Shown: positions 17,932 to 27,372 of the stretch, in pieces
How the letters are laid out: every line of letters begins with the position of its first letter
How positions within the stretch are numbered: position 1 is the first letter of the stretch
Assembly: GCF_034932105.1 (NCBI RefSeq)
Contig: NZ_JAYGIG010000114.1
Location: forward strand, 124,001-188,000
Reading direction: 5' to 3'
Length of the DNA stretch: 64,000 bases
DNA from: Leptothoe sp034932105
GTDB taxonomy: Bacteria; Cyanobacteriota; Cyanobacteriia; Phormidesmidales; Phormidesmidaceae
Position numbers and translations under genes: made by a program
Notes under the pieces: generated by a model
The model's database searches: none
What the model was told of the DNA's origin: nothing
What the model saw: only the letters and a program-made list of their open reading frames with translations

Positions 17932-20900
17932 TTAGCCAACGGGGGTGGCTATGGTTTCGGCACTAGCTTCAGCACTGGTTTTCTCACTACTGGTTTTCTC
18001 GCTATGAATGGTCTCAGGTCGGTCCGCCTCAGACGGTGGGACCACCTGCCAGAATTGGGGCAAATAAATGTCCCAATTTGCCAAAATGCGAGCGGCTTTG
18101 GTACTGCCTGTCCGCTCCCCATGGGCGGTAATCATCTGTTTGAGCTGCTGGGCTCCGGCGGCGGTGATCACCCGCTGCAGGTTGACAATTTCAGGGTTCA
18201 CTCGGGTGGGGAAATCGCCCTTTTCGTCGAGGAAATAGCCCAGGCCCCCGGTCATGCCCGCACCGACGTTGCGACCCACCCCACCGAGGCACACCACAAT
18301 GCCTCCGGTCATGTATTCACAGCAGTGGTCCCCGGCTCCTTCAATCACGGCTTGACCCTTGGAGTTGCGTACGGCAAAGCGCTCGCCGGCCTGGCCAAAG
18401 GCATAGAGGGTGCCGCCGGTAGCTCCATAGAGACAGGTGTTGCCGATGATCACATTGTCAGACGGGTCGTACTGTACGCCGTCAAACGGCGTGATAATTA
18501 GCTCACCGCCGTGCATGCCTTTGCCTACATAGTCATTGGCTTCCCCCACTAGCCGTAGAGTCATACCCGGTAGGTTAAAGGCTCCAAAGCTCTGACCGAC
18601 GCTGCCGTTAAAGGTCAGTTTGATGGATCCAGCAAATCCGGTGTTGCCATATTGCTTGGCAATGGTACCGGACACACGGGTGCCAACGGAGCGGTCGGTG
18701 TTAATGACGGGCAAGGATTTACTCACGTCTCCCTGCTGGGCAATGGCTTGCTGAATATCCGGGTCTGCTAGCAGCCGATCGTCTAGGACGGGCCCATTAC
18801 TATGGATGTCCCCATGGTCTAGCCAGGTGCGATCGCACTTCGTATCCGGTAACTGGGTCAAAATATCCAACGTCAACCCTTGGGTCTTGGTCAGACTCAC
18901 ATCGGCTCGCGGGGTCAGCAAATCAGCCCGGCCAATGACCTCGCTTAAGGAGCGATAGCCCAGGTGGGCCAGGAGCGATCGCACTTCTTCCGCCACAAAG
19001 TGGAAAAAGTTGACCACATGTTCCGGCAGGCCGGTGAAGCGCTTCCGCAGTTCCTCCCGCTGGGTAGTTACCCCCACCGGACAGCTGTTGGTGTGGCAAA
19101 CGCGGGCCATAATGCAGCCTTCCGCAATCATGGCGATGGTGCCAAAGCCGTATTCCTCCGCCCCCATCAGGGCTCCCATGACCACGTCCCAACCGGTTTT
19201 AAGTCCGCCATCCACCCGCAGCAGCACCCGGTCCCGCAGCTGATTTTCCAGCAGCACCCGATGCACCTCCGTCAGCCCCAGTTCCCAGGGGACCCCGGCA
19301 TGTTTGATGGAGCTGAGGGGAGAGGCGCCAGTGCCGCCGTCATGGCCGGACACTTGAATGATGTCGGCGTTGGCCTTGGCCACCCCCGCCGCAATGGTGC
19401 CAATGCCAATTTCAGACACCAGTTTGACGGACACCCCTGCGGCCGGATTGATCTGATGCAGGTCAAAGATCAGCTGGGCCAGGTCCTCGATGGAGTAAAT
19501 ATCGTGGTGGGGCGGTGGCGAAATCAGGGTGACACCGGGCTTTGAACGGCGCAGGGTGGCAATGTAGTCGCTGACTTTGCGCCCCGGTAGCTGTCCCCCT
19601 TCCCCCGGTTTGGCCCCCTGGGCCATTTTGATTTCGATTTGCCGAGCGCTCATCAGGTATGCCGGGGTGACCCCAAAGCGGCCTGAGGCCACTTGCTTAA
19701 TGGCTGAGCAGGGGGTATCCCCAGGTTTTAATCCTTTCAGGTGGGGCAAGGTGGCCGATAGTCCCTGGTCGTCCACATCGGGGATGGCCTGGAATCGGAC
19801 TGGATCTTCGCCCCCTTCTCCGGAGTTGGACTTGCCACCGATGCGGTTCATGGCAATGGCCAGGGTCTCATGGGCCTCCCGCGACAGTGCCCCCAGGGAC
19901 ATGCCCCCGGTACAGAAGCGGGCCATGATGGCTGCCACGGGCTCCACGTCATCTAGGGGAATGGAGTTGCGATCGCTCCTAAAGTCCAGCAGATCTCGCA
20001 GGGCCGCCACCGGGCTGCCCTTGAGGTGTTCCTGGTACACCGCATAGTGGTCATATTGATTCAGCTTCACCGCTTTATGGAGCAGCTTAGTCATTTGCGG
20101 ACTATTGCTGTGGTACTCTCCTTTGGGCCGAGCTTGGGCAAATCCCATGTGCTCCAAACGCTTGCCCGTCAATTCAGGGAATGCCTTGCGATGGAATCGC
20201 ATGGTTTCCTGGGCCAGCTCCGCCACTGTCAGACCTCCTAGGCGGGAAATACTCCCTTTAAATCCAGCGGCCAGTAGTTCTGGGCCAATACCAATGGCTT
20301 CAAAAATCTGAGCGCCCTGGTAGCTAGACAGCAGTGAAATCCCCATTTTCGAGAGAATTTTTAGCAGTCCCTCTTCCACCGCTGTCCGGTAGTTAGTCTG
20401 GGCTCCATTTAGGGTGGTCGTGGGCAGTTTGTCCGCAGCCATCAGCTTTTGGGTCTTGCTGCTGGTCCACCATTGTCGAACAGTTTCTAAGGCTAGATAG
20501 GGGCACACGGCACTGGCGCCATAGCCGATTAAGCAGGCAAAGTGATGGGTGGTCCAACATTGGGCCGTATCCACTAGGAGGGAAGCCCGCATCCGCAACC
20601 CGTTACTAATTAGATGGTGGTGGACTGCCCCCACCGCTAAGAGGGGGGGGATATAGGTCTGGGTGGTCGATACGGTGGCGGCATTGCCCCCACTGTCGAT
20701 GCGATCGCTCAAGATCAAAATTTCGGCCCCGGACTGCACCGCTGCATCAGCCCGGTCACAGAGGGTTTTAATCGCCTCCCCTAAGTCATGGGGGTGATCG
20801 TCCAGGGCATATAACGTGGAAAGGTTCGCCACCGGGAGCTGACCCTGCCGGATCATGGCCAACTCGCTATCGTTAACGACCGGTGACTCCAGTTTGATCA

Positions 20901-22638
20901 ACCGCCCTGGCTGCTCATCCAACAGATTATGGCGCTGGCCCAGCTGCACCTGCAGCGACATCACCAACCGCTCCCGTAAGGGGTCAATGGGGGGATTTGT
21001 TACCTGGGCAAACCGCTGTTTGAAGTAGTTGTATAACAAATGCGGCTTCTCTGACAGCACCGCCAAAGGCGTATCGTTCCCCATGCAGTAGGTGGGCTCT
21101 TTGCCCTGGGACGCCATGTCCTGGATCACCATCTCCAGATCCTCAGCGGTATAGCCAAAGGCCGTCTGCTGAGTAAGTAACGCCTGCTCTCCTAAATCAG
21201 ACTGCTCCTGGAATAGCTGGGGAGAAATATCCTGACGGTGGGTCCGGAGCCATTCCCCATAGGGCTGGGCCTGGGCCACCCGCTGCTTGATATCCCAATT
21301 TTTCAAGATTTCATGGGTTTCTAGGTCAATGGCAATCATTTGACCAGGGCCCAGTCGCCCCTTCTCCACAATCTCTTCGGTGGGCAGTTCCACTACGCCC
21401 GCCTCCGAGGACACCACCACATAACCGCTGCGGGTAATAGCGTAACGGGCTGGGCGCAGCCCGTTACGGTCCAGGGTGGCCCCCACCTGTTTCCCATCGC
21501 TAAAGACCACCAGGGCCGGACCGTCCCAGGGCTCTTGCACCCCGCTGTAATATTCGTAAAAGTCGGTGATCTCAGGATAGGCCAACAGTTCGGGCTGATT
21601 GAGATAGGCCTCGGGTACCATCATCATTAATGCCTGGGCTGGGCTACGTCCGGAGCGCACCAACAGCTCCATCACATTGTCTAAGTTGGCCGAGTCGCTA
21701 ATATCTGCGTTCACAATCGGCTTCAGTTGATCTAAACTCTCACCCCACACCGGACTGGCCAAATCCGCTTCTCGAGCCATCATCCAGTTGATGTTGCCAA
21801 TCAGGGTATTGATTTCACCGTTATGTCCCAGGAGCCGCATGGGATGGGCCAAGGGCCATTTGGGCATGGTGTTAGTGCTAAAGCGACGGTGATATACCGC
21901 AAAGGCGCTTTCGTAGTCACTATCCTGCAAATCTAGGTAAAACGTTCCCAGGACTTCGCTACGGACCATGCCCTTGTATACCAGGGTACGGCTGGAAAAG
22001 GAGCAAACATATAGATCCCGGAGGGCGGCTTGGGTCGTTTGGGTTAACTGTTCAGAACTCTCAAGGGCCTCTAAGGCCTCTAAGGAACGGCCCCAAGCAC
22101 GGCGTAGTAAAAACAGTTGACGTTCTAACTCATCACCATCGACGGCCGCTTCCACGATCACCTGTTCAATCCGAGGCTCAAATTCTTGGGCCAATTTGCC
22201 TAAGGCGGCCGATACAACTGGCACCGGTCGCCACCCCACCACGGTCATCCCGGCTGTTTTGGCCACCTGGGCAAACTGCTGCTTAGCGATGGTAGCCGCT
22301 TCGTCGTGGCGGGGCAAAAAGGTCATGCCCACCCCAATGCGGCCCGGTGTGAGGGGGGTAGATCCGGCCCAACGCTGTAGAATTTTCCACGGAATCGCTG
22401 TCATGATGCCCGCGCCATCCCCGGAGTCTTGGTCGGCACAGCAGCCTCCTCGGTGTTCCATGCAGCTGAGGGCATGGAGGGCATCGGCCACTAAGCGATG
22501 GCTGGCACGTCCTTGCTGGTCAGCAATAAATCCCACCCCGCAAGCATCCCGTTCCTCCACTAATGATTTAGGTCCGAAGGAGTCCCGCCATTGGGGGGGC
22601 TGATGTGCTTGAAGATTGTCCATGCGCTTATTAACCAT
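17932..22638 (-). CDS. glsF: Ferredoxin-dependent glutamate synthase
   Basis: About 1568 residues. It makes two glutamates from glutamine and 2-oxoglutarate with electrons from reduced ferredoxin, completing the GS-GOGAT cycle. N-terminal glutaminase domain: DACGVGF, with the nucleophile Cys near residue 33 after a short propeptide, and the Fd-GOGAT-type CMEHRGGCCADQDSGDGAGIM. The central domain is followed by the FMN domain (GGMSLGALSREAHE, GEGGEDPVRF, HDGGTGASPLSSIKHAG), the 3Fe-4S cysteines in CIMARVCHTNSCPVGV, and the C-terminal beta-helix (GGELIITPF, MTGGIVVCLGGVGRNVGAGMTGG). No small subunit gene is near, as expected for this type. I start at ATG 22638, because the earlier TTG at 22701 falls inside a hairpin. 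The extreme C-terminus carries a 15-bp tandem duplication (SEKTS twice). Confidence 0.95.
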   Translation of the reverse strand: MVNKRMDNLQAHQPPQWRDSFGPKSLVEERDACGVGFIADQQGRASHRLVADALHALSCMEHRGGCCADQDSGDGAGIMTAIPWKILQRWAGSTPLTPGRIGVGMTFLPRHDEAATIAKQQFAQVAKTAGMTVVGWRPVPVVSAALGKLAQEFEPRIEQVIVEAAVDGDELERQLFLLRRAWGRSLEALEALESSEQLTQTTQAALRDLYVCSFSSRTLVYKGMVRSEVLGTFYLDLQDSDYESAFAVYHRRFSTNTMPKWPLAHPMRLLGHNGEINTLIGNINWMMAREADLASPVWGESLDQLKPIVNADISDSANLDNVMELLVRSGRSPAQALMMMVPEAYLNQPELLAYPEITDFYEYYSGVQEPWDGPALVVFSDGKQVGATLDRNGLRPARYAITRSGYVVVSSEAGVVELPTEEIVEKGRLGPGQMIAIDLETHEILKNWDIKQRVAQAQPYGEWLRTHRQDISPQLFQEQSDLGEQALLTQQTAFGYTAEDLEMVIQDMASQGKEPTYCMGNDTPLAVLSEKPHLLYNYFKQRFAQVTNPPIDPLRERLVMSLQVQLGQRHNLLDEQPGRLIKLESPVVNDSELAMIRQGQLPVANLSTLYALDDHPHDLGEAIKTLCDRADAAVQSGAEILILSDRIDSGGNAATVSTTQTYIPPLLAVGAVHHHLISNGLRMRASLLVDTAQCWTTHHFACLIGYGASAVCPYLALETVRQWWTSSKTQKLMAADKLPTTTLNGAQTNYRTAVEEGLLKILSKMGISLLSSYQGAQIFEAIGIGPELLAAGFKGSISRLGGLTVAELAQETMRFHRKAFPELTGKRLEHMGFAQARPKGEYHSNSPQMTKLLHKAVKLNQYDHYAVYQEHLKGSPVAALRDLLDFRSDRNSIPLDDVEPVAAIMARFCTGGMSLGALSREAHETLAIAMNRIGGKSNSGEGGEDPVRFQAIPDVDDQGLSATLPHLKGLKPGDTPCSAIKQVASGRFGVTPAYLMSARQIEIKMAQGAKPGEGGQLPGRKVSDYIATLRRSKPGVTLISPPPHHDIYSIEDLAQLIFDLHQINPAAGVSVKLVSEIGIGTIAAGVAKANADIIQVSGHDGGTGASPLSSIKHAGVPWELGLTEVHRVLLENQLRDRVLLRVDGGLKTGWDVVMGALMGAEEYGFGTIAMIAEGCIMARVCHTNSCPVGVTTQREELRKRFTGLPEHVVNFFHFVAEEVRSLLAHLGYRSLSEVIGRADLLTPRADVSLTKTQGLTLDILTQLPDTKCDRTWLDHGDIHSNGPVLDDRLLADPDIQQAIAQQGDVSKSLPVINTDRSVGTRVSGTIAKQYGNTGFAGSIKLTFNGSVGQSFGAFNLPGMTLRLVGEANDYVGKGMHGGELIITPFDGVQYDPSDNVIIGNTCLYGATGGTLYAFGQAGERFAVRNSKGQAVIEGAGDHCCEYMTGGIVVCLGGVGRNVGAGMTGGLGYFLDEKGDFPTRVNPEIVNLQRVITAAGAQQLKQMITAHGERTGSTKAARILANWDIYLPQFWQVVPPSEADRPETIHSEKTSSEKTSAEASAETIATPVG
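17974..18003. repeat. 15-bp tandem duplication in the glsF 3' end
   Basis: Two adjacent 15-bp copies (17974-17988 and 17989-18003) with one mismatch, in frame, encoding a repeated Ser-Glu-Lys-Thr-Ser-like block in the disordered tail of the protein. Confidence 0.75.
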
Positions 22639-23335
22639 GAGCCAGTCGCCAGAAGGTAATAGAGAAATGATTGAGTGACCAATTGCTATCACTATTGCCA
22701 ACAGTCAATAGTGATAGCGATTGAAAAGTTATCCCCAGGAATAGTTGGGGATGAGTCTGCCAAAAGGAGTTATTTACCAGGGTGGGTAGATTGCAAAGAA
22801 AAGCTCTATCGAAAACCTCCCTTAATCAGTCAACATCGCCCCACAGAACTAAATATGTATAGATTGATACTCCCAGCATGACGATGGGAAATCCTTGATG
22901 AGTGACGCATTACCCATGAACAATCATGATGGCCGGTTTGATGTGACAGTGATTCCACTGTGTCTACTTTTTAAAAGTAAATCAAAATTAGCTATTGTTC
23001 ACTGAACCTGCAAAATTGTTTGAAACTTCCTTTAAGAAATCTTAAGGATAGATATTGTCGAGGGTTCTGGTTCCATTAGTCAAGAACCGTTAAGTACTTC
23101 CAAAGATTAGCTTTAGAAAGCTGTTGGGCGATGGGGTTCATTTCATTGCCCTGCCCTGCTGGGTAAATTTTCATTTTTTTGAGGTGAAGCTTTCTGCAGC
23201 TTAGGTTAGGGTCTTTTAGGTTTGTGCGTTTACTGCCATGGGTTGGCTCCCCTTATTGTCTTTGGGTAGGTAGTACTCTGGGGATGCAAAGTCTTACTGC
23301 TGTTAGTCTGTCGCATCCAATTCGCTGCATCGTCT
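22639..23335. other. Divergent spacer upstream of glsF and the glycosidase gene
   Basis: About 700 bp with no convincing gene. It includes the inverted repeat at 22685-22718 and a smaller one (tccccaggaatagttgggga, about 22731-22750). I see no perfect NtcA site (GTAN8TAC). Confidence 0.5.
22685..22718. promoter_or_regulatory. Inverted repeat upstream of glsF
   Basis: Perfect 13-bp arms (22685-22697 gctatcactattg; 22706-22718) separated by 8 bp, 47 bp upstream of the glsF ATG. It could be an operator or a 5'-leader hairpin. It also argues against the longer TTG start. Confidence 0.5.
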
Positions 23336-25186
23336 ATGTCTAAGCAAGGTCCTTGGTCGTTTCATTGGTCGCTTCACTTGAAATCATCCCTGAAATACTT
23401 TGTTTTGATGCTGTGGGTCTGTGGTTTTGTGCTTGGGGCTGCCCAGGTCGATCCGCAACCGGCGCTATCAACGGTGATTGCGTCATCCATTGGTCGATTG
23501 GTCATCGCCCAGGCTGCGGAGCCTACCGCCAGCGGTGAACAACTGCGGATTAACGGTCGACTGGTTAATGGTGCTTGGCAGCAGCGGCGTGAGCTGATTG
23601 GAATTGCTGATGGTGCGATCGCAACCCATCTGGGTGTGGATCTAGGCAGTACCCTGAGCCCCACCCAGCAACCCGTCACTTGGTTTATCCCCCCCAATCA
23701 ACCCAGCCTTCCCTTACCCACCTGGCACCATCAAAATAATCGCTATCTAGATATTGCCCCCCTGGTTCGTCAGCATGGCTGGCAGGTCACCCCCCAGGGC
23801 TCAGTGCTAGATCTGAAACTTCCCCCCAGTCAGATTATGGCCATCCGTCAGGGCCGCCAAACCTGGGGCGATCGGCTGGTGTTAGATTTGAGCCAGGCCG
23901 CCGGGTGGCAGGTGAGCCCGGCCGCCAATAGCATTACGGTGACCGTGGATGCTGCCATGGAGGAATCCGCGATCAAGCGCTTCCAGCTGGTGCCTAACCG
24001 CACCTTAAAAAGCCTCAACATTAGCTCCAACGCCCAGCGCACCACCCTGACCCTGACGGTTGCCGAGCATCTGCAATCCCACATTTGGAGCTTAGCCCAA
24101 CCCAATCGTCTAGTGATTGATATTCGCCCCGATGCCCTTCAACCCAAAGAGATCCTCTGGGCTGAAGGGATGCAATTTCAGCAGCGTTATATATCCCTCA
24201 ACGGCCAGCGGTTTCCCGTCCACACCCTGACCCTAGAACCGACTCGTTCCGACGTTGCGCTGCTACCCCTGATGGCGTTTCCCAACCAGGCCAGTGGCAT
24301 TAAACCCCCAGGAGACCTGGTCCAACAGTGGCGGACCGCAGCTTTCATCAACGGAGGCTTTTTTAACCGCAACAATCAGTTGCCCTTAGGAGCCGTACGC
24401 TATAACAATCGCTGGATTTCTGGACCCATCCTAGACCGTGGGGCCGTGGGTTGGGACGACCAGGGCAACGTTATGATGGACCGTCTTGCCCTGCGCGCCA
24501 CCGTCACCGCCAACCAGCAGACCTTTCCCATTGACACCCTCAACAGTGGCTATGTGAAAGCCGGCATCGCCCGCTACACAGATAGCTGGGGTGCCCAATA
24601 CACCACTCTCGTCAACAATGAAACTGTCGTCACCGTTCAAAATAATCAAGTGAGCCACCAGCGTTCCCTGGGCACTGCTGGTCAAGATACAATTCCGATC
24701 CCGACAGGAGGCTACCTACTGGTGCTCAGGTCCTTTAACTCTGCGGCCTCCGCGTTTTCCCCAGGCACGGCCATCGGGCTTAACCAGCAGACCCAGCCCT
24801 CTAGTTTCGAGCAGTTTCCCCATGTTATGGGGGCTGGTCCGTTGCTCTTAAGCCAAGGAAAAATCGTCCTAGACTCTCAGCGGGAAGGCTTTAACCGCAG
24901 CTTTGTCGAAGGTCAAGCCCCCAGGAGTGTTTTTGGCCTGACCCCGAGCGGCCAAATTAAGCTCACGACCATTCAAAATCGCGTCGGAGGCAGCGGTCCC
25001 ACCCTGGCAGAAACCGCCCAGATATTACAAAAACTTGACTGTACCGAAGCCCTGAACTTAGATGGGGGCAGCTCATCTAGCCTTTACCTAGGAGGGCAAC
25101 TGATCAATCGCCATCCGAGCACCGCTGCACGCATTAACAATGGCCTAGGCATTTTCTTAACCCATACCGCCTCAACGCATCCGTAA
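23336..25186 (+). CDS. Exported phosphodiester glycosidase (NAGPA-domain) protein
   Basis: 616 residues. An N-terminal hydrophobic segment (about 18-37, YFVLMLWVCGFVLGAAQ) marks export. The middle (about 165-270) resembles the AMIN-like beta domains of cyanobacterial wall proteins (RLVLDLSQAAGWQVS, RLVIDIRPDA). The C-terminal 330 residues are the phosphodiester glycosidase/DUF2233 domain: FINGGFFNRNNQLPLGAV, GAGPLLLSQGKIV, and LNLDGGSSSSLYLGGQLIN. Related domains uncover mannose-6-phosphate or act on wall teichoic acid-like polymers. The substrate here is unknown, probably an envelope glycan. Confidence 0.85.
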   Translation: MSKQGPWSFHWSLHLKSSLKYFVLMLWVCGFVLGAAQVDPQPALSTVIASSIGRLVIAQAAEPTASGEQLRINGRLVNGAWQQRRELIGIADGAIATHLGVDLGSTLSPTQQPVTWFIPPNQPSLPLPTWHHQNNRYLDIAPLVRQHGWQVTPQGSVLDLKLPPSQIMAIRQGRQTWGDRLVLDLSQAAGWQVSPAANSITVTVDAAMEESAIKRFQLVPNRTLKSLNISSNAQRTTLTLTVAEHLQSHIWSLAQPNRLVIDIRPDALQPKEILWAEGMQFQQRYISLNGQRFPVHTLTLEPTRSDVALLPLMAFPNQASGIKPPGDLVQQWRTAAFINGGFFNRNNQLPLGAVRYNNRWISGPILDRGAVGWDDQGNVMMDRLALRATVTANQQTFPIDTLNSGYVKAGIARYTDSWGAQYTTLVNNETVVTVQNNQVSHQRSLGTAGQDTIPIPTGGYLLVLRSFNSAASAFSPGTAIGLNQQTQPSSFEQFPHVMGAGPLLLSQGKIVLDSQREGFNRSFVEGQAPRSVFGLTPSGQIKLTTIQNRVGGSGPTLAETAQILQKLDCTEALNLDGGSSSSLYLGGQLINRHPSTAARINNGLGIFLTHTASTHP

Positions 25187-25596
25187 CGTCATGGGTTATT
25201 GAAGCAACCTTTAAGGTATTTCCCGTAAATTAAAGACTCCGTTTAGTTAAGTCTTTAAGTGACCCTACTCGTGACGCCTATCCAAAATCCACTGTTATGA
25301 TTGGACCGGGCTTAAATTATTCCATTGCCAAAGTTGCAGGCATGGGCTCTAGGAACTGGTTTTCACCCTAAAGGGTCTACGAATGTGCCTGCAAATATCC
25401 CTGTGGATACTCTTACTTACGGTAATCAAACCGCTATTCAAACTTTAGGCTGGCAAACCGTCACCATAGGCCATCGGGCCTGCTGCGATGGGGCATAGGT
25501 TAGCACTTCTGGATCTTGGCATTGCCCACAGAGCCCACCTTGACTCAACCTTATACGTCAGTCATATCCGTACTTTTCCCAACAGGAACTATCACC
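25187..25596. other. Spacer with a possible short coding remnant
   Basis: About 410 bp. A hairpin at 25230-25258 (arms ttaaagact/agtctttaa) could end the glycosidase transcript. A 57-codon frame (TTG 25325 to TAG 25498) has plausible composition but no ribosome site, and I do not recognise its family; I leave it uncalled. Confidence 0.4.
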
Positions 25597-26028
25597 ATGG
25601 TCCAAACTCACGATCGTCCTAAAGCTGCTCCCCAAGACAGCAAAGACAGCATCAGTACTATCACCAATAACTCCCCTATGAGTGACACCCGTCCTTGGGG
25701 ATCCTTCACCGTTCTCGAAGAAGGTAAGGGCTATAAAATCAAGCGTATTGAGGTTAAGCCAGGGCACCGATTAAGCCTCCAGATGCACCATCACCGTAGT
25801 GAGCATTGGATTGTCGTGTCCGGCACCGCCAAAGTTTTTTGTGGCGAACAGGAGATCCTCCTCTGTACTAACCAGTCTACCTATGTGCCCGCCTGCACGG
25901 CTCACCGTCTCGAAAATTCTGGCGTCATTCCCCTGGTGCTGATTGAAGTACAAAATGGCGAATACCTAGGGGAAGATGACATCATTCGCTTCCAGGATGA
26001 CTATGCCCGTACAGACGCTAAGAAATAG
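25597..26028 (+). CDS. Cupin protein of the mannose-6-phosphate isomerase type II family
   Basis: 143 residues from ATG 25597, which has AGGA about ten bases upstream. From residue 28 on, the sequence is the C-terminal cupin of bifunctional mannose-1-phosphate guanylyltransferase/phosphomannose isomerases (ManC/AlgA): RPWGSFTVLEEGKGYKIKRI, then the metal-binding LSLQMHHHRSEHWIVVSGTA, and VPACTAHRLEN. The nucleotidyltransferase half is absent, as in stand-alone cyanobacterial versions. A role in making GDP-mannose precursors is inferred. Confidence 0.85.
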   Translation: MVQTHDRPKAAPQDSKDSISTITNNSPMSDTRPWGSFTVLEEGKGYKIKRIEVKPGHRLSLQMHHHRSEHWIVVSGTAKVFCGEQEILLCTNQSTYVPACTAHRLENSGVIPLVLIEVQNGEYLGEDDIIRFQDDYARTDAKK

Positions 26029-26144
26029 TAGTTCCCATTTAGTTCTCGTTGACTATTTTTATTCAATGGCTTGAGGACTGAATGATTAGGAGTTAGGTAT
26101 TATACGTCTCTGCCCTAAGCCTGACCAAAATATCCAATACCTAT

Positions 26145-26193
26145 CAATAGCCTAGGCGGACAAAACCTTGTCCGCCTAGGCTATTGCTTTTGG
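26145..26193 (+). terminator. Terminator of the cupin gene
   Basis: A perfect 19-bp stem (26145-26163 with 26168-26186) around a four-base loop, followed by CTTTT. It isolates the cupin gene from the ribosomal operon. Confidence 0.85.
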
Positions 26194-26321
26194 CCCAGGT
26201 TGGCCCGGACCAAACCATGGGTGTCGGAGCCAATTTCAAATTCATTGACAATGAGCCCCTGAAATCGATAGGATGGGGACTTGTGAAAACTTCGAATCAA
26301 TAGGCATTTGCCTTTCTTAGT

Positions 26322-26696
26322 ATGCCAACCATTCAACAGCTCATTCGGAGTGAGCGTAGTAACGCTCAAAAGAAGACGAAATCCCCAGCGCTGAAGAGTT
26401 GCCCTCAGCGTCGTGGAGTTTGTACCCGGGTCTATACCACAACGCCTAAGAAACCCAACTCAGCGTTGCGTAAGGTAGCTAGGGTTCGACTAACGTCTGG
26501 TTTTGAGGTGACTGCCTACATTCCAGGCATTGGCCATAATTTACAAGAACATTCCGTCGTCATGATTCGTGGCGGACGGGTTAAGGACCTCCCCGGTGTT
26601 CGTTACCACATTATCCGTGGCACCCTTGATACCGCTGGGGTGAAAGATCGCCGTCAAGGTCGTTCAAAGTACGGCGCTAAGCGCCCTAAAGAGTAA
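26322..26696 (+). CDS. rpsL: 30S ribosomal protein S12
   Basis: 124 residues, full length. The decoding-centre segments KKPNSALRKVARVRL and RGGRVKDLPGVRYHIIRG are intact, with lysines in the positions linked to streptomycin sensitivity. First gene of the str operon, followed 164 bp later by rpsG. Confidence 0.97.
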   Translation: MPTIQQLIRSERSNAQKKTKSPALKSCPQRRGVCTRVYTTTPKKPNSALRKVARVRLTSGFEVTAYIPGIGHNLQEHSVVMIRGGRVKDLPGVRYHIIRGTLDTAGVKDRRQGRSKYGAKRPKE

Positions 26697-26860
26697 CGGT
26701 TCTGCGGCAGCGCACTACGGGAGGTGGGCGGGTGTGTCCCTTACTTTCGTGTAGTTGCAGTGCGTTTGCTAGTGTATGCGCCACAAAACTCTCTAGCTAC
26801 CCATTGTCGACGTTAGTCGACTCTTAGCACTCAACTCATACCTCTTATCCAAGGATTACT

Positions 26861-27331
26861 ATGTCTCGCCGTTCGAGCGCTCAAAAGCGCGTTGTTCCAC
26901 CTGATTCTGTATACAGCAGCCGATTGGTTAGCATGATGGTTCGACGCATCATGGTCAGTGGTAAAAAATCCCTTGCACTCCGCATTGTGTATGGAGCCTT
27001 TACGCTTATTGCAGAACGCACTGGTAATGAGCCTTTAGACGTATTTGAACAAGCCGTTCGCAATACTACGCCTTTGGTGGAAGTGAAGGCCCGTCGTGTG
27101 GGTGGAGCTACGTACCAAGTTCCTATGGAAGTTCGTACCGATAGAGGTACCGCCCTATCTCTACGCTGGATTTCTCAGTTTGCTCGTCAGCGGGCTGGTA
27201 AAAGTATGGCGATTAAACTGGCCAATGAGCTGATGGACGCTGCTAACGAGACAGGCGGTGCGGTGCGTAAGCGGGAAGAAACCCATCGGATGGCAGAAGC
27301 TAATAAGGCGTTTGCCCACTATCGTTACTAA
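26861..27331 (+). CDS. rpsG: 30S ribosomal protein S7
   Basis: 156 residues, the usual length. It nucleates assembly of the 30S head domain and contacts E-site tRNA. Typical segments are YSSRLVSMMVRRIMVSGKKSLA and VGGATYQVPMEVR. It lies between rpsL and fusA. The 164-bp leader before it is longer than in many bacteria and could host an internal promoter or control site. Confidence 0.97.
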   Translation: MSRRSSAQKRVVPPDSVYSSRLVSMMVRRIMVSGKKSLALRIVYGAFTLIAERTGNEPLDVFEQAVRNTTPLVEVKARRVGGATYQVPMEVRTDRGTALSLRWISQFARQRAGKSMAIKLANELMDAANETGGAVRKREETHRMAEANKAFAHYRY

Positions 27332-27372
27332 ACGACTTACGCCTGGTGAGTAAGTCATTGGAAACTACAGTC

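Noticed and set aside
18004..18501. 165-codon plus-strand ORF inside glsF
   Set aside because: Fully antisense to a well-conserved part of glutamate synthase, with no ribosome site or recognisable family.
18964..19545. 193-codon plus-strand ORF inside glsF
   Set aside because: Antisense to the FMN domain; His/Gln-rich composition reflects the opposite strand.
22639..22701. TTG-initiated 21-codon extension of glsF
   Set aside because: Falls in a strong inverted repeat and has no similarity to other glutamate synthases.
25325..25498. 57-codon frame between the glycosidase and cupin genes
   Set aside because: TTG start without a ribosome site and no family I recognise; mentioned only in the spacer entry.
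26281..26300. Possible tRNA T-loop (cttcgaatc) before rpsL
   Set aside because: No acceptor or anticodon stem can be folded around it.
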